A stretch of DNA of 12,577 nucleotides from JAFGPF01 sp964409485. GTDB lineage: Bacteria > Chloroflexota > Dehalococcoidia > Dehalococcoidales > RBG-16-60-22. The stretch lies in assembly GCA_964409485.1 (NCBI GenBank), contig CAYPDM010000045.1:1-12577 (forward strand), given 5' to 3'. The notes beneath the pieces were generated by a model. That model worked only from the letters and a program-made list of their open reading frames with translations, had not been told where the DNA came from and made no database searches. The translations under genes were made by a program, and so were the position numbers. Shown piece by piece: positions 1-7,435 of this stretch; within the stretch, counting starts at the first letter, position 1, and each line of letters opens with the position of its first letter.

Positions 1-50
1 AGGAGAGGGGGACACAGGGGGTGAGGTAGAAAAAATACAAGGAGTCTTAG

Positions 51-878
51 ATGAAAAAGAAGCTATTAACTGCACTGGTAACGACTGTATTCTTGCTCTC
101 CATCGCCTTAACTGGCTGCGGCGGCGGCATAGCGCAGGAATCGTATGACAAAGTTTTAGCCCAGTTCAACGAAGCCCAGGCAAAGATACAGGAAGCGCGG
201 GACAACATCAGCACCATGGAAGCGGAAAAAGACACACTGCTGGACGAGCTTGATGAAGCAAAATCCAAAGCTGGCGAGCTTGAAGGCATAGTAAATAGTC
301 TCAAAGAGCAGTATGAGCTTATCGGGGCTACGCCCGCGGAAACCGCCGCGAAAATCGTCAAGTACTACCGTGATACCCACGAATACAGCATGACCGACCT
401 GTTTATTTGCTCGGACATGGCTTCGGAAGTCTGGAATATGCTTAAAGCAAAAGGAATCAACGCGAGAATCGCTATAGGTGTTACCAGTGGCATTGTTGCT
501 GACATTCTACAGTGCGACCATGCCTGGGTCCTGGCCGAGGTAGCCCCCGGCGAGTACCTGGCTCTGGAGGCCACCGGCGGCTATGCTATTACGAAAAGTG
601 AAAATCCCTATTATTATAACGGGTGGTACTTCGATAGCCCCGCCGGATTGAAGAGTTATAACGACCTGGTTAGAGAATATAACGTCAGGATTGAGATAAT
701 AATGGATATCCACAATGAAGCCGTGGCGGTTGCCGATGAGCATGACGCCTCGACCAATCAGGTTACGGCTGACAGGCTGCTGGCCGTGTATAATAAACTG
801 GTGGAGTTGCGTGACGAACAGGATGCCAGGTCAAAGCAGGTAAAGGCGGAACTGGATAGTCTGGCCAGGCCATTATGA
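51..878 (+). CDS. Lipoprotein with a coiled coil and a transglutaminase-like Cys/His domain
   Basis: A 275-residue exported lipoprotein of no recognised named family. Residues 1-22 are a lipoprotein signal peptide (MKKK, hydrophobic core, lipobox LTGC) with Cys23 as the lipidation site, so the mature protein should be anchored on the outer face of the membrane. Residues 31-90 are charged and Ala/Glu/Lys-rich, typical of a coiled-coil stalk. Residues about 97-180 resemble a transglutaminase/papain-like core: a candidate nucleophile Cys120 at a helix start (FICSDMA), then GINARIAIG, then CDHAWV with His157, then LALEATGG with Glu173 where the family usually has Asp. Residues 225-272 form a second charged, probably helical segment. 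The ATG start is supported by AAGGAG at 39-44, 6 bases upstream. proS follows after 23 bp on the same strand, so cotranscription is likely, but I see no functional reason for the pairing. Signal and lipobox are clear; catalytic activity is inference. Confidence 0.85.
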   Translation: MKKKLLTALVTTVFLLSIALTGCGGGIAQESYDKVLAQFNEAQAKIQEARDNISTMEAEKDTLLDELDEAKSKAGELEGIVNSLKEQYELIGATPAETAAKIVKYYRDTHEYSMTDLFICSDMASEVWNMLKAKGINARIAIGVTSGIVADILQCDHAWVLAEVAPGEYLALEATGGYAITKSENPYYYNGWYFDSPAGLKSYNDLVREYNVRIEIIMDIHNEAVAVADEHDASTNQVTADRLLAVYNKLVELRDEQDARSKQVKAELDSLARPL

Positions 879-901
879 TATTAACCTAAGAGGAGTTAAG
901 A

Positions 902-2562
902 GTGCGTATATCAAAGCTGTTCGGTAAGACATTAAGAGAGGTTCCCGCCGATGCGGATACGGCCAGCCACCGGCTGCTGGTGAAGGCCGGCATGATTAAT
1001 CAGCTCGCTGCCGGTGTTTATTCCTACCTGCCGCTTGGCTGGCGGGTGCTGCGTAAAATAGAGAATATCATTCGCGAGGAAATGGACCGGGCCGGCGGCC
1101 AGGAAATCAATATGCCGGTAATACAGCCGTTCGAGATATGGCAGCAGAGCGGGCGGGACAAGATGGACGTGCTCTTTACCCTCTACGACCGCCGCGAGCG
1201 CAAGATGGTCCTGGGCCCCACCCACGAAGAGGTGATTACCCAGCTGGCCGCCCGCTATATCCAGAGCTACCGTGACCTGCCCAAGATGCTCTATCAGATT
1301 CAGGTCAAGCTGCGCGATGAGCCCCGTCCGCGCGGGGGGCTTATCCGGGTGCGGGAATTCCACATGATGGACTTATACAGCTTTGATATCGATGATGCCG
1401 GACTCGATGCCAGCTATGACGAAATGGTCCGGGCTTACCAGAAAATTTATGACCGCTGTTGCCTGAAAATCATGCTGGTGGACGCCGATAGCGGCGCCAT
1501 CGGAGGGAAGGACTCGCGCGAGTTCATGGCCGTTGCCGAAAGCGGCGAGGACGAAATCATATACTGCCCGGAGTGCAACTACGCCGCCAACGCGGAAAAG
1601 GCCGTCAGCGTCAAAGAAAAAATCGAAAACGGGGAGCCGCTGCCCGTGGAGGAAGTGGCCACTCCCGGCATGGGAACGATTGAAGAAGTGGCTGGTTTCT
1701 TGAAAATACCGCACAGCCATACATTGAAAGCTGTCTTCTATATCGCCGACGGGCAGATGGTCTTCGTGGTGATTCGCGGCGACCTGGAAGTAAATGAAAT
1801 CAAACTCAATAATCTGCTCAAAGCCGCCGAGCTGCGCATGGCCACCGAGTCGGAGGTCATCGAGGCCGGTTTGGTCGCCGGCGCCGCCTCGCCGGTCGGC
1901 TTGAAGGGCTTTAAAGTAGTCGCTGACGACTCCGTGACCTCGGCTTCCAATCTCGTTGCCGGCGGCAATAAGCCGGATACGCACGTTAAAAATGTCAACT
2001 ACCCGCGGGATTTCAAGGCGGATATCGTGGCGGATATCGCCGCCGCCCGGGCGGGAGACCGGTGCCCCGGGTGCGGCGGCGTCTTCGCCTCTACCCGCGG
2101 CATCGAGATGGGGCATATCTTCAAGCTGGGCACGCTCTACAGCGAGAAATTCGGCGCCATGTACCTGGACGAGACGAGCGAGCTGCGCCCCGTCGTTATG
2201 GGCTGCTATGGTCTGGGGCTGGGACGTCTTATGGCGGCGGTTATCGAGGGGAATCATGACGACAAGGGCATCATCTGGCCGGTATCCGTCGCCCCGTATC
2301 ATGTCCATATCTGCCCGTTGTACCGCGAGGATACCAAAGTGGCCGAAATAGCCGACAAGCTGTACGAAGAGCTTGAGACAGCCGGACTTGAAGTGCTTCT
2401 CGACGATAGGGAAGAGTCCCCCGGCGTTAAGTTCAACGACGCCGATTTACTCGGCATCCCGTATCGCGTGACCGTCAGCCCGCGTACTCTGGAGAAAGAC
2501 AGCGTGGAGTTTAAAAAACGCTCGCAGAAAGACTACGAGCTGGTTCCGCTGGGAGAGATAGC
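902..2562 (+). CDS. proS: Prolyl-tRNA synthetase, bacterial type (3' end lost in assembly gap)
   Basis: Cytoplasmic class II synthetase that charges tRNA-Pro with proline. 553 residues are visible. Class II motif 1 lies at about 57-76 (IREEMDRAGGQEINMP), motif 2 at about 104-160 (GPTHEE through RVREFHMMDLYSFD) and motif 3 at 437-449 (GLGLGRL). Between motifs 2 and 3, about 225-395, is the INS (YbaK-like) editing insertion that clears Ala-tRNA-Pro; Lys276 in TLKAVFY matches the conserved editing lysine. Cys pairs occur at 222/225 and 388/391. The C-terminal anticodon-binding domain starts near 464 (APYHVHICPL) and runs to the gap. Family length is about 570, so roughly 15-20 residues and the stop are missing. 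The start is GTG, with AAGAGGAG at 888-895, 6 bases upstream. The frame stays open beyond the gap to 2992, but that part is antisense pheT and not part of this protein. Confidence 0.97.
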
Positions 2563-2662
2563 NNNNNNNNNNNNNNNNNNNNNNNNNNNNNNNNNNNNNN
2601 NNNNNNNNNNNNNNNNNNNNNNNNNNNNNNNNNNNNNNNNNNNNNNNNNNNNNNNNNNNNNN
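2563..2662. other. Assembly gap of 100 Ns
   Basis: A run of exactly 100 unknown bases. This length is the usual placeholder for a scaffold gap of unknown size, so the true distance is not known. It removes the 3' end of proS and begins exactly at the pheT stop codon (2663-2665). Adjacency of the lipoprotein-proS piece and the pheT piece therefore rests on scaffolding only. Any terminator between the two convergent genes would lie here. Confidence 0.97.
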
Positions 2663-5074
2663 TTAGCCCCGCAACGTCGCTCCCAGTTCGCCGGTAAGAC
2701 GTTTCAGAATTTGCTCCTGTACCTTATTGACTTCCTCGTCGGTCAGCGTGTGCGTGGGCGACTGGTAGACGAGGCGGTAAGCGAGCGATTTTTTACCTGC
2801 GTCCACCTGCCTGCCGGAATACACGTCGAAGAGGATGACCTCGCTGATAAGGGAGAAGCTCTGGATGATGTCAAGGATTTTCTGGTGCGTTATATCTGCA
2901 TCGACTACCAGGGCAAGGTCCCTGATGGTGCTTGGAAAGCGCGGTATCGCCCGGAACATTTCATGGCTTACCGCGAACGGCAGCAGCGTTGAAACGTTGA
3001 TTTCGAACAGGCATACCGGACTGTCTACTTCGAAAGCGTCAGCTACCCTGGGATGAAGCTCGCCGATAACGCCCAGTTTTACTTTCATGTCCTTTTCTTC
3101 GATGACTATGGCGGCCTGCCGGGCGGGGTGCAGCCCCTCGTCGCTGCTTTTCTCGAAACTGACGGTCACGTCCAGGTGTTCCAGCAGGCCTTCGATGACC
3201 CCCTTAACATCGTAAAAGTCAAACGAACCATCGCGGCCCAGCCATGACTTCTCGACTCTGGGGCCGCTCATGATGCCGCACAATATCTCCGGTTCATCGG
3301 GCAGGTCGTTTTCCCGGGGCAGGTATATCTTGCCCACCTCGAAGAGCCTGATGCCGCCGTCTTCGTGCCGGCGGTTGGAGGCCAGGGTGGATAACAGGTT
3401 AGCGCGCAGGTTAGGGCGCAGGTATTCCTGGTCGGCCGTCAGCGGCTTAACCACGCGTAAAGGCAGCGGCTCCGGGGGACGGGGGTCCGGCACCAGGTTG
3501 CTCAAAGCCTCGAGACCGGTCAGCGAATAGGTCACTATCTCCTGGAAGCCGTAGCCCGCCAGGGATTGTCTTATTTCCTTCTTAAGGCCGAGGAAGGGCT
3601 CCGGGTGCTGCTGGGGTATCGGGTCGTCCAGCATGGTAGTGGGAATCTTATCGTAGCCGATGATGCGGGCGACCTCTTCGATGAGGTCGACGTCATATTT
3701 AATATCGCTGCGCCAGTAGGGCGCGGTAACGGATATCTTTGAGCCTTCCACCGCGCAATCGAAGCCCAGCGAGGTCAGCGCTTTCAAGATATGGTCGCGA
3801 CTGATGCTAATGCCGATAACGCGCTTCACTTTCTCCGGGGTCAGGGTAACGGGCTCGGGTTCTTTTTTACCGGGGTAATTATCGATGATGCCCCTGGCGG
3901 TTTTACCCCCGCCCAGCTCCGCGATAAGCTGCGTGGCGTGGCGCAGGGCCGGGATGGTCATTCCGGGGCTGATGCCGCGCTCGAACCGCATCGAGGCCTC
4001 GCTCGATAAGCCGAGGTGGCGGCTCGTATAATGAGTGCTGGACGCCTTGAAGCTGGCGGCTTCCAGCAGGATGGATGTGGTGGCTTCGGTAACCTCGCTG
4101 TTAAGGCCGCCCATAACTCCGGCTATGGCTACCGTTCCCTCCCCATCGGCTATAGTCAGCATGTCGCCGGAGAGTTTGCGTTCCTCTTCGTCCAGGGTAT
4201 AGAATTTTTCACCCGCGGCGGCCCGGCGTACGATTATCTTCTTTTTGCGGAGAGTATCGTAGTCAAAGGAGTGCAGGGGCTGCCCGTACTCCAGCATGAT
4301 GTAGTTGGTAATATCGACGATGTTGTTGATGGGGCGCTGGTCGCAGGCGATGAGCCGCTCCTGCAGCCAGGCGGGGGACTCGGCTATTTTAACGCCGGTA
4401 ATGAGACTGGCGCAGTACCTGGGGCACAGGTCGGGGTCGGCGATTTCTATCGTTATCTGTTTCTCTATGGCGTCGCCGGTCTCTTGATATATGATTTCCG
4501 GGATATGTATTTCCTGTTCGCAGATTGCAGCTACTTCATGGGCGATGCCCACCACCGAAAGGCAGTCGGGACGATTGGGCGTGATATCGATATTGAGGAC
4601 GGTATCACCCATGTGTTCGGCCAGCGGCTTACCGATTTCCGCCTCCGCCGCCAGTACCATGATGCCTTCGTGATTTTCGGATATACCGAGTTCCTTCTCG
4701 GAGCAAATCATGCCGCGGGAAACGACACCGCGAATCTTGGCCGGTTTTAATTCCTCCACATCGCCGTTATGGGGATTTACCAGTCGGGCGCCGACGCTCG
4801 CGAAGGCTATTTTATCGCCGGGATTCAAATTGGGGGCGCCGCAGACGACGGTTTCCTGCCCGGTGCCCAGTTCTACCGTCGCCAGCCGGAGCCGGTCGGC
4901 GTCGGGGTGGGGATTGACCGCCGTTATCTGCCCGACGACGACGTTATCCCAGTTGCCGCCGGTGGTGATGATTTCGGCTACCTCGAACCCGGCCATGGTC
5001 AGCTTACCGGACAGTTCCGCCGGGGGCAGGGTAACATCTACATAATCTTTAAGCCAGTTAACCGGTACTTTCAT
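2663..5074 (-). CDS. pheT: Phenylalanyl-tRNA synthetase beta subunit
   Basis: Large subunit of the cytoplasmic (alpha-beta)2 phenylalanyl-tRNA synthetase. At 803 residues it is the normal bacterial length and complete. Domains in order: N-terminal B1 (MKVPVNWLKDYVDV), an EMAP/OB-type tRNA-binding domain at about 40-150 (VVVGQITAVNPHPDADRL), the B3/B4 region at about 165-390 (NRPDCLSVVGIAHEVA), which in this family hydrolyses Tyr-tRNA-Phe, a B5 DNA-binding-like domain at about 405-475 (LTPEKVKRVIG through DLIEEVARIIGYDKIP), a catalytic-like core at about 490-700, and a C-terminal FDX-ACB anticodon-binding domain at 709-802. The ATG start fits the family N-terminus. It begins 9 bp after the pheS stop with only a weak GAG as ribosome site, so translation is probably coupled to pheS. 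The TAA stop abuts the assembly gap. Last gene of the thrS-infC-rpmI-rplT-pheST block. Confidence 0.98.
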   Translation of the reverse strand: MKVPVNWLKDYVDVTLPPAELSGKLTMAGFEVAEIITTGGNWDNVVVGQITAVNPHPDADRLRLATVELGTGQETVVCGAPNLNPGDKIAFASVGARLVNPHNGDVEELKPAKIRGVVSRGMICSEKELGISENHEGIMVLAAEAEIGKPLAEHMGDTVLNIDITPNRPDCLSVVGIAHEVAAICEQEIHIPEIIYQETGDAIEKQITIEIADPDLCPRYCASLITGVKIAESPAWLQERLIACDQRPINNIVDITNYIMLEYGQPLHSFDYDTLRKKKIIVRRAAAGEKFYTLDEEERKLSGDMLTIADGEGTVAIAGVMGGLNSEVTEATTSILLEAASFKASSTHYTSRHLGLSSEASMRFERGISPGMTIPALRHATQLIAELGGGKTARGIIDNYPGKKEPEPVTLTPEKVKRVIGISISRDHILKALTSLGFDCAVEGSKISVTAPYWRSDIKYDVDLIEEVARIIGYDKIPTTMLDDPIPQQHPEPFLGLKKEIRQSLAGYGFQEIVTYSLTGLEALSNLVPDPRPPEPLPLRVVKPLTADQEYLRPNLRANLLSTLASNRRHEDGGIRLFEVGKIYLPRENDLPDEPEILCGIMSGPRVEKSWLGRDGSFDFYDVKGVIEGLLEHLDVTVSFEKSSDEGLHPARQAAIVIEEKDMKVKLGVIGELHPRVADAFEVDSPVCLFEINVSTLLPFAVSHEMFRAIPRFPSTIRDLALVVDADITHQKILDIIQSFSLISEVILFDVYSGRQVDAGKKSLAYRLVYQSPTHTLTDEEVNKVQEQILKRLTGELGATLRG

Positions 5075-5083
5075 TCTATTACT

Positions 5084-6118
5084 CTAAAATTGCCTTAAAA
5101 ATCTAAGGTCGCTGGCAAAGTATTGCCTGACGTCATCAACGCCGTAGCGCAGCATATGCGGCCTCTCGACACCTATGCCGAAGGCGAAGCTGGTGTAAAC
5201 TTCGGGGTCGATGCCGGCGCGCCGCAGTACCTCGGGGTGGGTCATGCCCGCTCCCAGTATTTCTATCCAGCCGGAGTTCCCGCAAAGACGGCAGCCGCTG
5301 CCGCGGCAAACAATACATTCGATGGCCATTTCCACGCCCGGTTCAACGAACGGGAAGTAGTCGACGCGGAAGCGCACCTTTCTGTCCTCACCGAAGAAAC
5401 GCCGCGAGAACTCGTACAGCGTCCCCTTAAGGTCGGCCATGGTGATACCCTTATCAACGGCGATGCCGTCAACCTGTGAGAACATGGGGATGTGGGTGGC
5501 ATCGCTGGCCTCGTAGCGGAAAAGCCTGCCCGGTTCGACGGCCCGTATCGGCGGCTCCATTTTCTCCAGGGTCCGGGCGGTGACCGCCGTGGTGTGGGTG
5601 CGCAGTAAAGGCTGTCTTTTGCCTTTCGGCGTATCAATCCAGAAGGTGGACATGGAGTCGCGGGCGGGGTGTTCGGCGGGGATATTCAACGCCTCGAAGT
5701 TATAGTAGTCCCACTCCACGTCCGGGCCTTCGATTACCTGGAAGCCCATGGAGACGAATATATCGCACATCTCGTCGATCGTTCGGGTAATCGGGTGCAG
5801 GTGCCCGACCGGGTAGGGGCGTCCCGGCAGGCTGATATCGATGGCTTCCCTGGTTGCCTCCGATGTCAGCCGGGCATCCCGGAGGGACTGCACTTTTTGA
5901 ACGGCGCTGCTTTCCAGAAGGACTTTAAGCTGGTTGGAGGCGGCTCCCACGGCCTTCTTTTCTTCAATGGAGAGGGTTGAAAGGCTGCGTAGAATCAGGG
6001 TAAGCGGGCTTTTCTTGCCCAGGTAATGAACGCGCCACGATTCAAGGTCTCTGGCATCGTTGATGCCGTCCAGCTGTTTCAGGGCTACCGCTTTAATTTC
6101 TTCGATTTTCTCTAACAT
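5084..6118 (-). CDS. pheS: Phenylalanyl-tRNA synthetase alpha subunit
   Basis: Catalytic small subunit of phenylalanyl-tRNA synthetase, 344 residues, a normal length. The N-terminal 1-85 region is a helical coiled coil that contacts tRNA-Phe. The class II core follows: PGRPYPVGHLHPI (98-110), HPARDSMSTFW (150-160), LLRTHTTAVTAR (171-182), motif 2 RLFRYEASDATH (198-209) and motif 3 GIGVERPHMLRYG (314-326), ending in the family-typical DLRFLRQF. Four cysteines at 268, 271, 276 and 279 form a CxxC...CxxC knuckle before GWIEILGAGM, a pattern I recall from other bacterial PheS. Motif 3 has ERPHML where ERLAML/ERLTML is usual. The ATG at 6118 has only a weak AGG about 8 bases upstream. A hairpin with a T-rich tail lies between rplT and this start (6139-6166). 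pheT follows after 9 bp. Confidence 0.97.
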   Translation of the reverse strand: MLEKIEEIKAVALKQLDGINDARDLESWRVHYLGKKSPLTLILRSLSTLSIEEKKAVGAASNQLKVLLESSAVQKVQSLRDARLTSEATREAIDISLPGRPYPVGHLHPITRTIDEMCDIFVSMGFQVIEGPDVEWDYYNFEALNIPAEHPARDSMSTFWIDTPKGKRQPLLRTHTTAVTARTLEKMEPPIRAVEPGRLFRYEASDATHIPMFSQVDGIAVDKGITMADLKGTLYEFSRRFFGEDRKVRFRVDYFPFVEPGVEMAIECIVCRGSGCRLCGNSGWIEILGAGMTHPEVLRRAGIDPEVYTSFAFGIGVERPHMLRYGVDDVRQYFASDLRFLRQF

Positions 6119-6138
6119 TTATTCGCCTGTTAAAAATA

Positions 6139-6166
6139 TCCCCTTCCTTTGTTGAAGGGAAGGGGA
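6139..6166 (-). terminator. Hairpin with T tract between rplT and pheS (terminator or attenuator candidate)
   Basis: A near-perfect inverted repeat with 9-bp arms, TCCCCTTCC and GGAAGGGGA (6139-6147 and 6158-6166), with extra A-T/G-T pairing inward. Read in the operon direction it is followed by TATTTTTAAC. This is the shape of a weak intrinsic terminator, and it sits where enterobacterial pheST is controlled by attenuation. No Phe-rich leader peptide can be read in the 60 bases between the rplT stop and the hairpin. It could instead reduce, not block, read-through, or be a short dispersed repeat. Confidence 0.5.
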
Positions 6167-6198
6167 ACTAAGTGAGATGGTTTCCGGTGCTGGTGGTT

Positions 6199-6558
6199 TT
6201 AGTCCTGGCCTTTCCCTCCAACGAGAGTTACCAGGCTGCTAAAGCTTTCTGGCTCCCTGACGGCCATATCGGCCAGCATTTTCCGGTTTATTTCTATGCC
6301 GGACTTCTTCAATCCGTCCATGAATTTGCTGTAAGTCATTCCCTGGGCGCGGCAGGCGGCGTTAACGCGTAAAATCCAGAGTCGCCTCATATCGCCTTTT
6401 CGCTCGCGCCGGTGGAAATAGGCATAGCTCAACGACTTTATCATTGACTCTTTGGCGCGTTTGATCAGCCGGTGCTTGGTGCCCCGGTGGCCCTTGGTCA
6501 TGGCCAGTACTTTCTTATGTCGCTGGTGTGAGGTTACCCCTCTTTTTACTCTGGGCAA
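6199..6558 (-). CDS. rplT: 50S ribosomal protein L20
   Basis: 119 residues, the normal length for L20, which binds 23S rRNA early in large-subunit assembly and in several bacteria represses its own operon. The basic N-terminus MPRVKRGVTSHQRHKKVL, the HRLIKRAKESMIKSLSYAYFHRR region and the C-terminal globular part (YSKFMDGLKKSGIEINRKMLADMA) are typical. The start is TTG at 6556-6558: no ATG fits the conserved MPRVKR beginning, and AGGAGG at 6568-6573 lies 9 bases upstream. rpmI ends 17 bp before it, so the two are cotranscribed. pheS follows after an 80-bp spacer holding a hairpin. Confidence 0.97.
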   Translation of the reverse strand: MPRVKRGVTSHQRHKKVLAMTKGHRGTKHRLIKRAKESMIKSLSYAYFHRRERKGDMRRLWILRVNAACRAQGMTYSKFMDGLKKSGIEINRKMLADMAVREPESFSSLVTLVGGKGQD

Positions 6559-6575
6559 GTGATGGTTCCTCCTGT

Positions 6576-6779
6576 CTATTTAACCCCGTAGGGTATCAAC
6601 CGGGATATCCGTTTACGGTCGCGGGGGTTTAATTCTATCATCTCGTCGAACTGGCGGCGTACCCGCTTGGCTTTCTTGGTGCGAAGGTGGCTTTTAGGCC
6701 CCTTGACGCGCATGATTTTGCCGGTCCCCGTGATATGAAAACGGCTCTTGGCGCCTTTATGCGTTTTGAGTTTTGGCAT
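6576..6779 (-). CDS. rpmI: 50S ribosomal protein L35
   Basis: A 67-residue basic protein beginning MPKLKTHKGAKSRF, with the RFHITGTGKIMRVK and SHLRTKKAKRVRR segments characteristic of L35, a small component of the large ribosomal subunit. The ATG at 6777-6779 lies inside infC: the two genes overlap by 23 bases (6757-6779) in different frames. The ribosome site AAAAGGAA, just upstream, is therefore within infC codons, which implies translational coupling. It ends 17 bp before rplT, the usual L35-L20 pairing. Confidence 0.97.
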   Translation of the reverse strand: MPKLKTHKGAKSRFHITGTGKIMRVKGPKSHLRTKKAKRVRRQFDEMIELNPRDRKRISRLIPYGVK

Positions 6780-7323
6780 TCTCTGGTTCCTTTTCTTCTT
6801 CTTTTACTTTGGGCTTGGAACCGGCCGGGGCCAGGATGATATCCATTCTTCTCCCCTCCATTACCGGCTTTCTCTCCAGCGAGGCTACCTCGCTCAATGT
6901 CTCCGCCATTCGCTGTAGAATTTTCCAGCCCAGGTCCGGGTGGGTTATTTCACGCCCCCGGAACATCAATGTTACTTTAACCTTATCGCCATCGACCAGC
7001 AGCTTCCTGGCCGTCCTGGCTTTGGCTTCAAAATCATGAATACCTATCTTGGGTCGCATGCGAATTTCTCTTAGCAAGGAAACCTTCTGGCTCTTTTTCG
7101 CCTGTTGTTCCTTTTTCTGCTGCTCGTACTTGAACTTACCGTAGTCAAGCAGGCGGCATACGGGAGGTACTGATGTGGATGCTACTTCGACGAGGTCCAG
7201 GTTATGCTTTCTCGCCGTCTCCCGTGCTTGAACCAGGGGCATGATACCGAGCTGCTCTCCCTTCTCCCCGACCAGGCGAACCTCTCTGGCGATTATTCGC
7301 TCATTGACACGAAGTTGCTTAAT
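6757..7323 (-). CDS. infC: Translation initiation factor IF-3 with a non-canonical (AUU) start
   Basis: IF3 binds the 30S subunit, prevents premature 50S joining and checks start-codon/initiator-tRNA pairing. Counting from the proposed start it has 188 residues: N-domain about 3-75 with the family signature RLLDYGKFKYEQ (57-68), a Lys/Gln-rich linker, then C-domain about 83-167 (LREIRMRPKIGIHDFEAK, MFRGREITHP, EGRRMDIILAP) and a charged tail. The first ATG in frame (7240-7242) would cut off conserved N-terminal residues: translation upstream reads KQLRVNERIIAREVRLVG, then EKGEQLGIMPL, typical IF3 sequence. No ATG, GTG or TTG lies between the in-frame TAA at 7333-7335 and that internal ATG. 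ATT at 7321-7323 is the likely start, as in E. coli infC; ATA at 7324-7326 is the alternative. A strong GGAGGAGG precedes it. AUU starts let IF3 repress its own synthesis in E. coli. Gene identity is certain; the exact start codon is inferred. Confidence 0.9.
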   Translation of the reverse strand: MKQLRVNERIIAREVRLVGEKGEQLGIMPLVQARETARKHNLDLVEVASTSVPPVCRLLDYGKFKYEQQKKEQQAKKSQKVSLLREIRMRPKIGIHDFEAKARTARKLLVDGDKVKVTLMFRGREITHPDLGWKILQRMAETLSEVASLERKPVMEGRRMDIILAPAGSKPKVKEEEKEPENAKTQNA

Positions 7324-7336
7324 TATGTTCTTTTAA

Positions 7337-7345
7337 CCCTCCTCC
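7337..7345 (-). promoter_or_regulatory. Strong Shine-Dalgarno of infC, deciding its start
   Basis: On the minus strand GGAGGAGGG precedes the conserved IF3 N-terminus by 10 bases to ATA (7324-7326) and 13 bases to ATT (7321-7323). It lies about 95 bases upstream of the first in-frame ATG, so it cannot serve that ATG. Its strength supports initiation at a poor start codon. Confidence 0.8.
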
Positions 7346-7370
7346 AAGCGCAGGTATCCTACGAACAAAA

Positions 7371-7399
7371 ACTATACCATATTCTCGTGGTGAAATCAA
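7371..7399 (-). promoter_or_regulatory. Promoter for infC-rpmI-rplT(-pheST)
   Basis: On the minus strand, -35 TTGATT (7394-7399), 17-bp spacer, -10 TATAGT (7371-7376) preceded by TGG, which makes it an extended -10. It lies in the 112-bp interval between the thrS stop and infC. The expected transcript start is near 7364, giving a leader of about 40 bases that ends in the strong Shine-Dalgarno. The ribosomal part of the block can thus be transcribed independently of thrS. No long structured leader is visible. Confidence 0.7.
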
Positions 7400-7435
7400 C
7401 TCCCCGGACTTGAGGGAACGGTACCGCCGGCAATA

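Noticed and set aside
1..27. G-rich run (GGAGAGGGGG, then GGGGGTGAGGT) at the window start, loosely like the arms at 6139-6166
   Set aside because: Looks like the end of an intergenic repeat, but it is truncated by the window edge and the resemblance is only in purine-rich composition; too little to call.
1373..2308. A 311-codon open frame on the minus strand
   Set aside because: Antisense shadow of the proS editing and catalytic domains; composition is that of reverse-strand codon bias, with no recognisable domain.
4016..4750. A 244-codon open frame on the plus strand
   Set aside because: It lies entirely antisense to pheT, whose domains are fully conserved on the other strand; its translation shows no family features and no ribosome site.
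7403..7435. Terminator after thrS (CGGTACCG palindrome)
   Set aside because: Short palindrome with no following T tract; a promoter follows instead.
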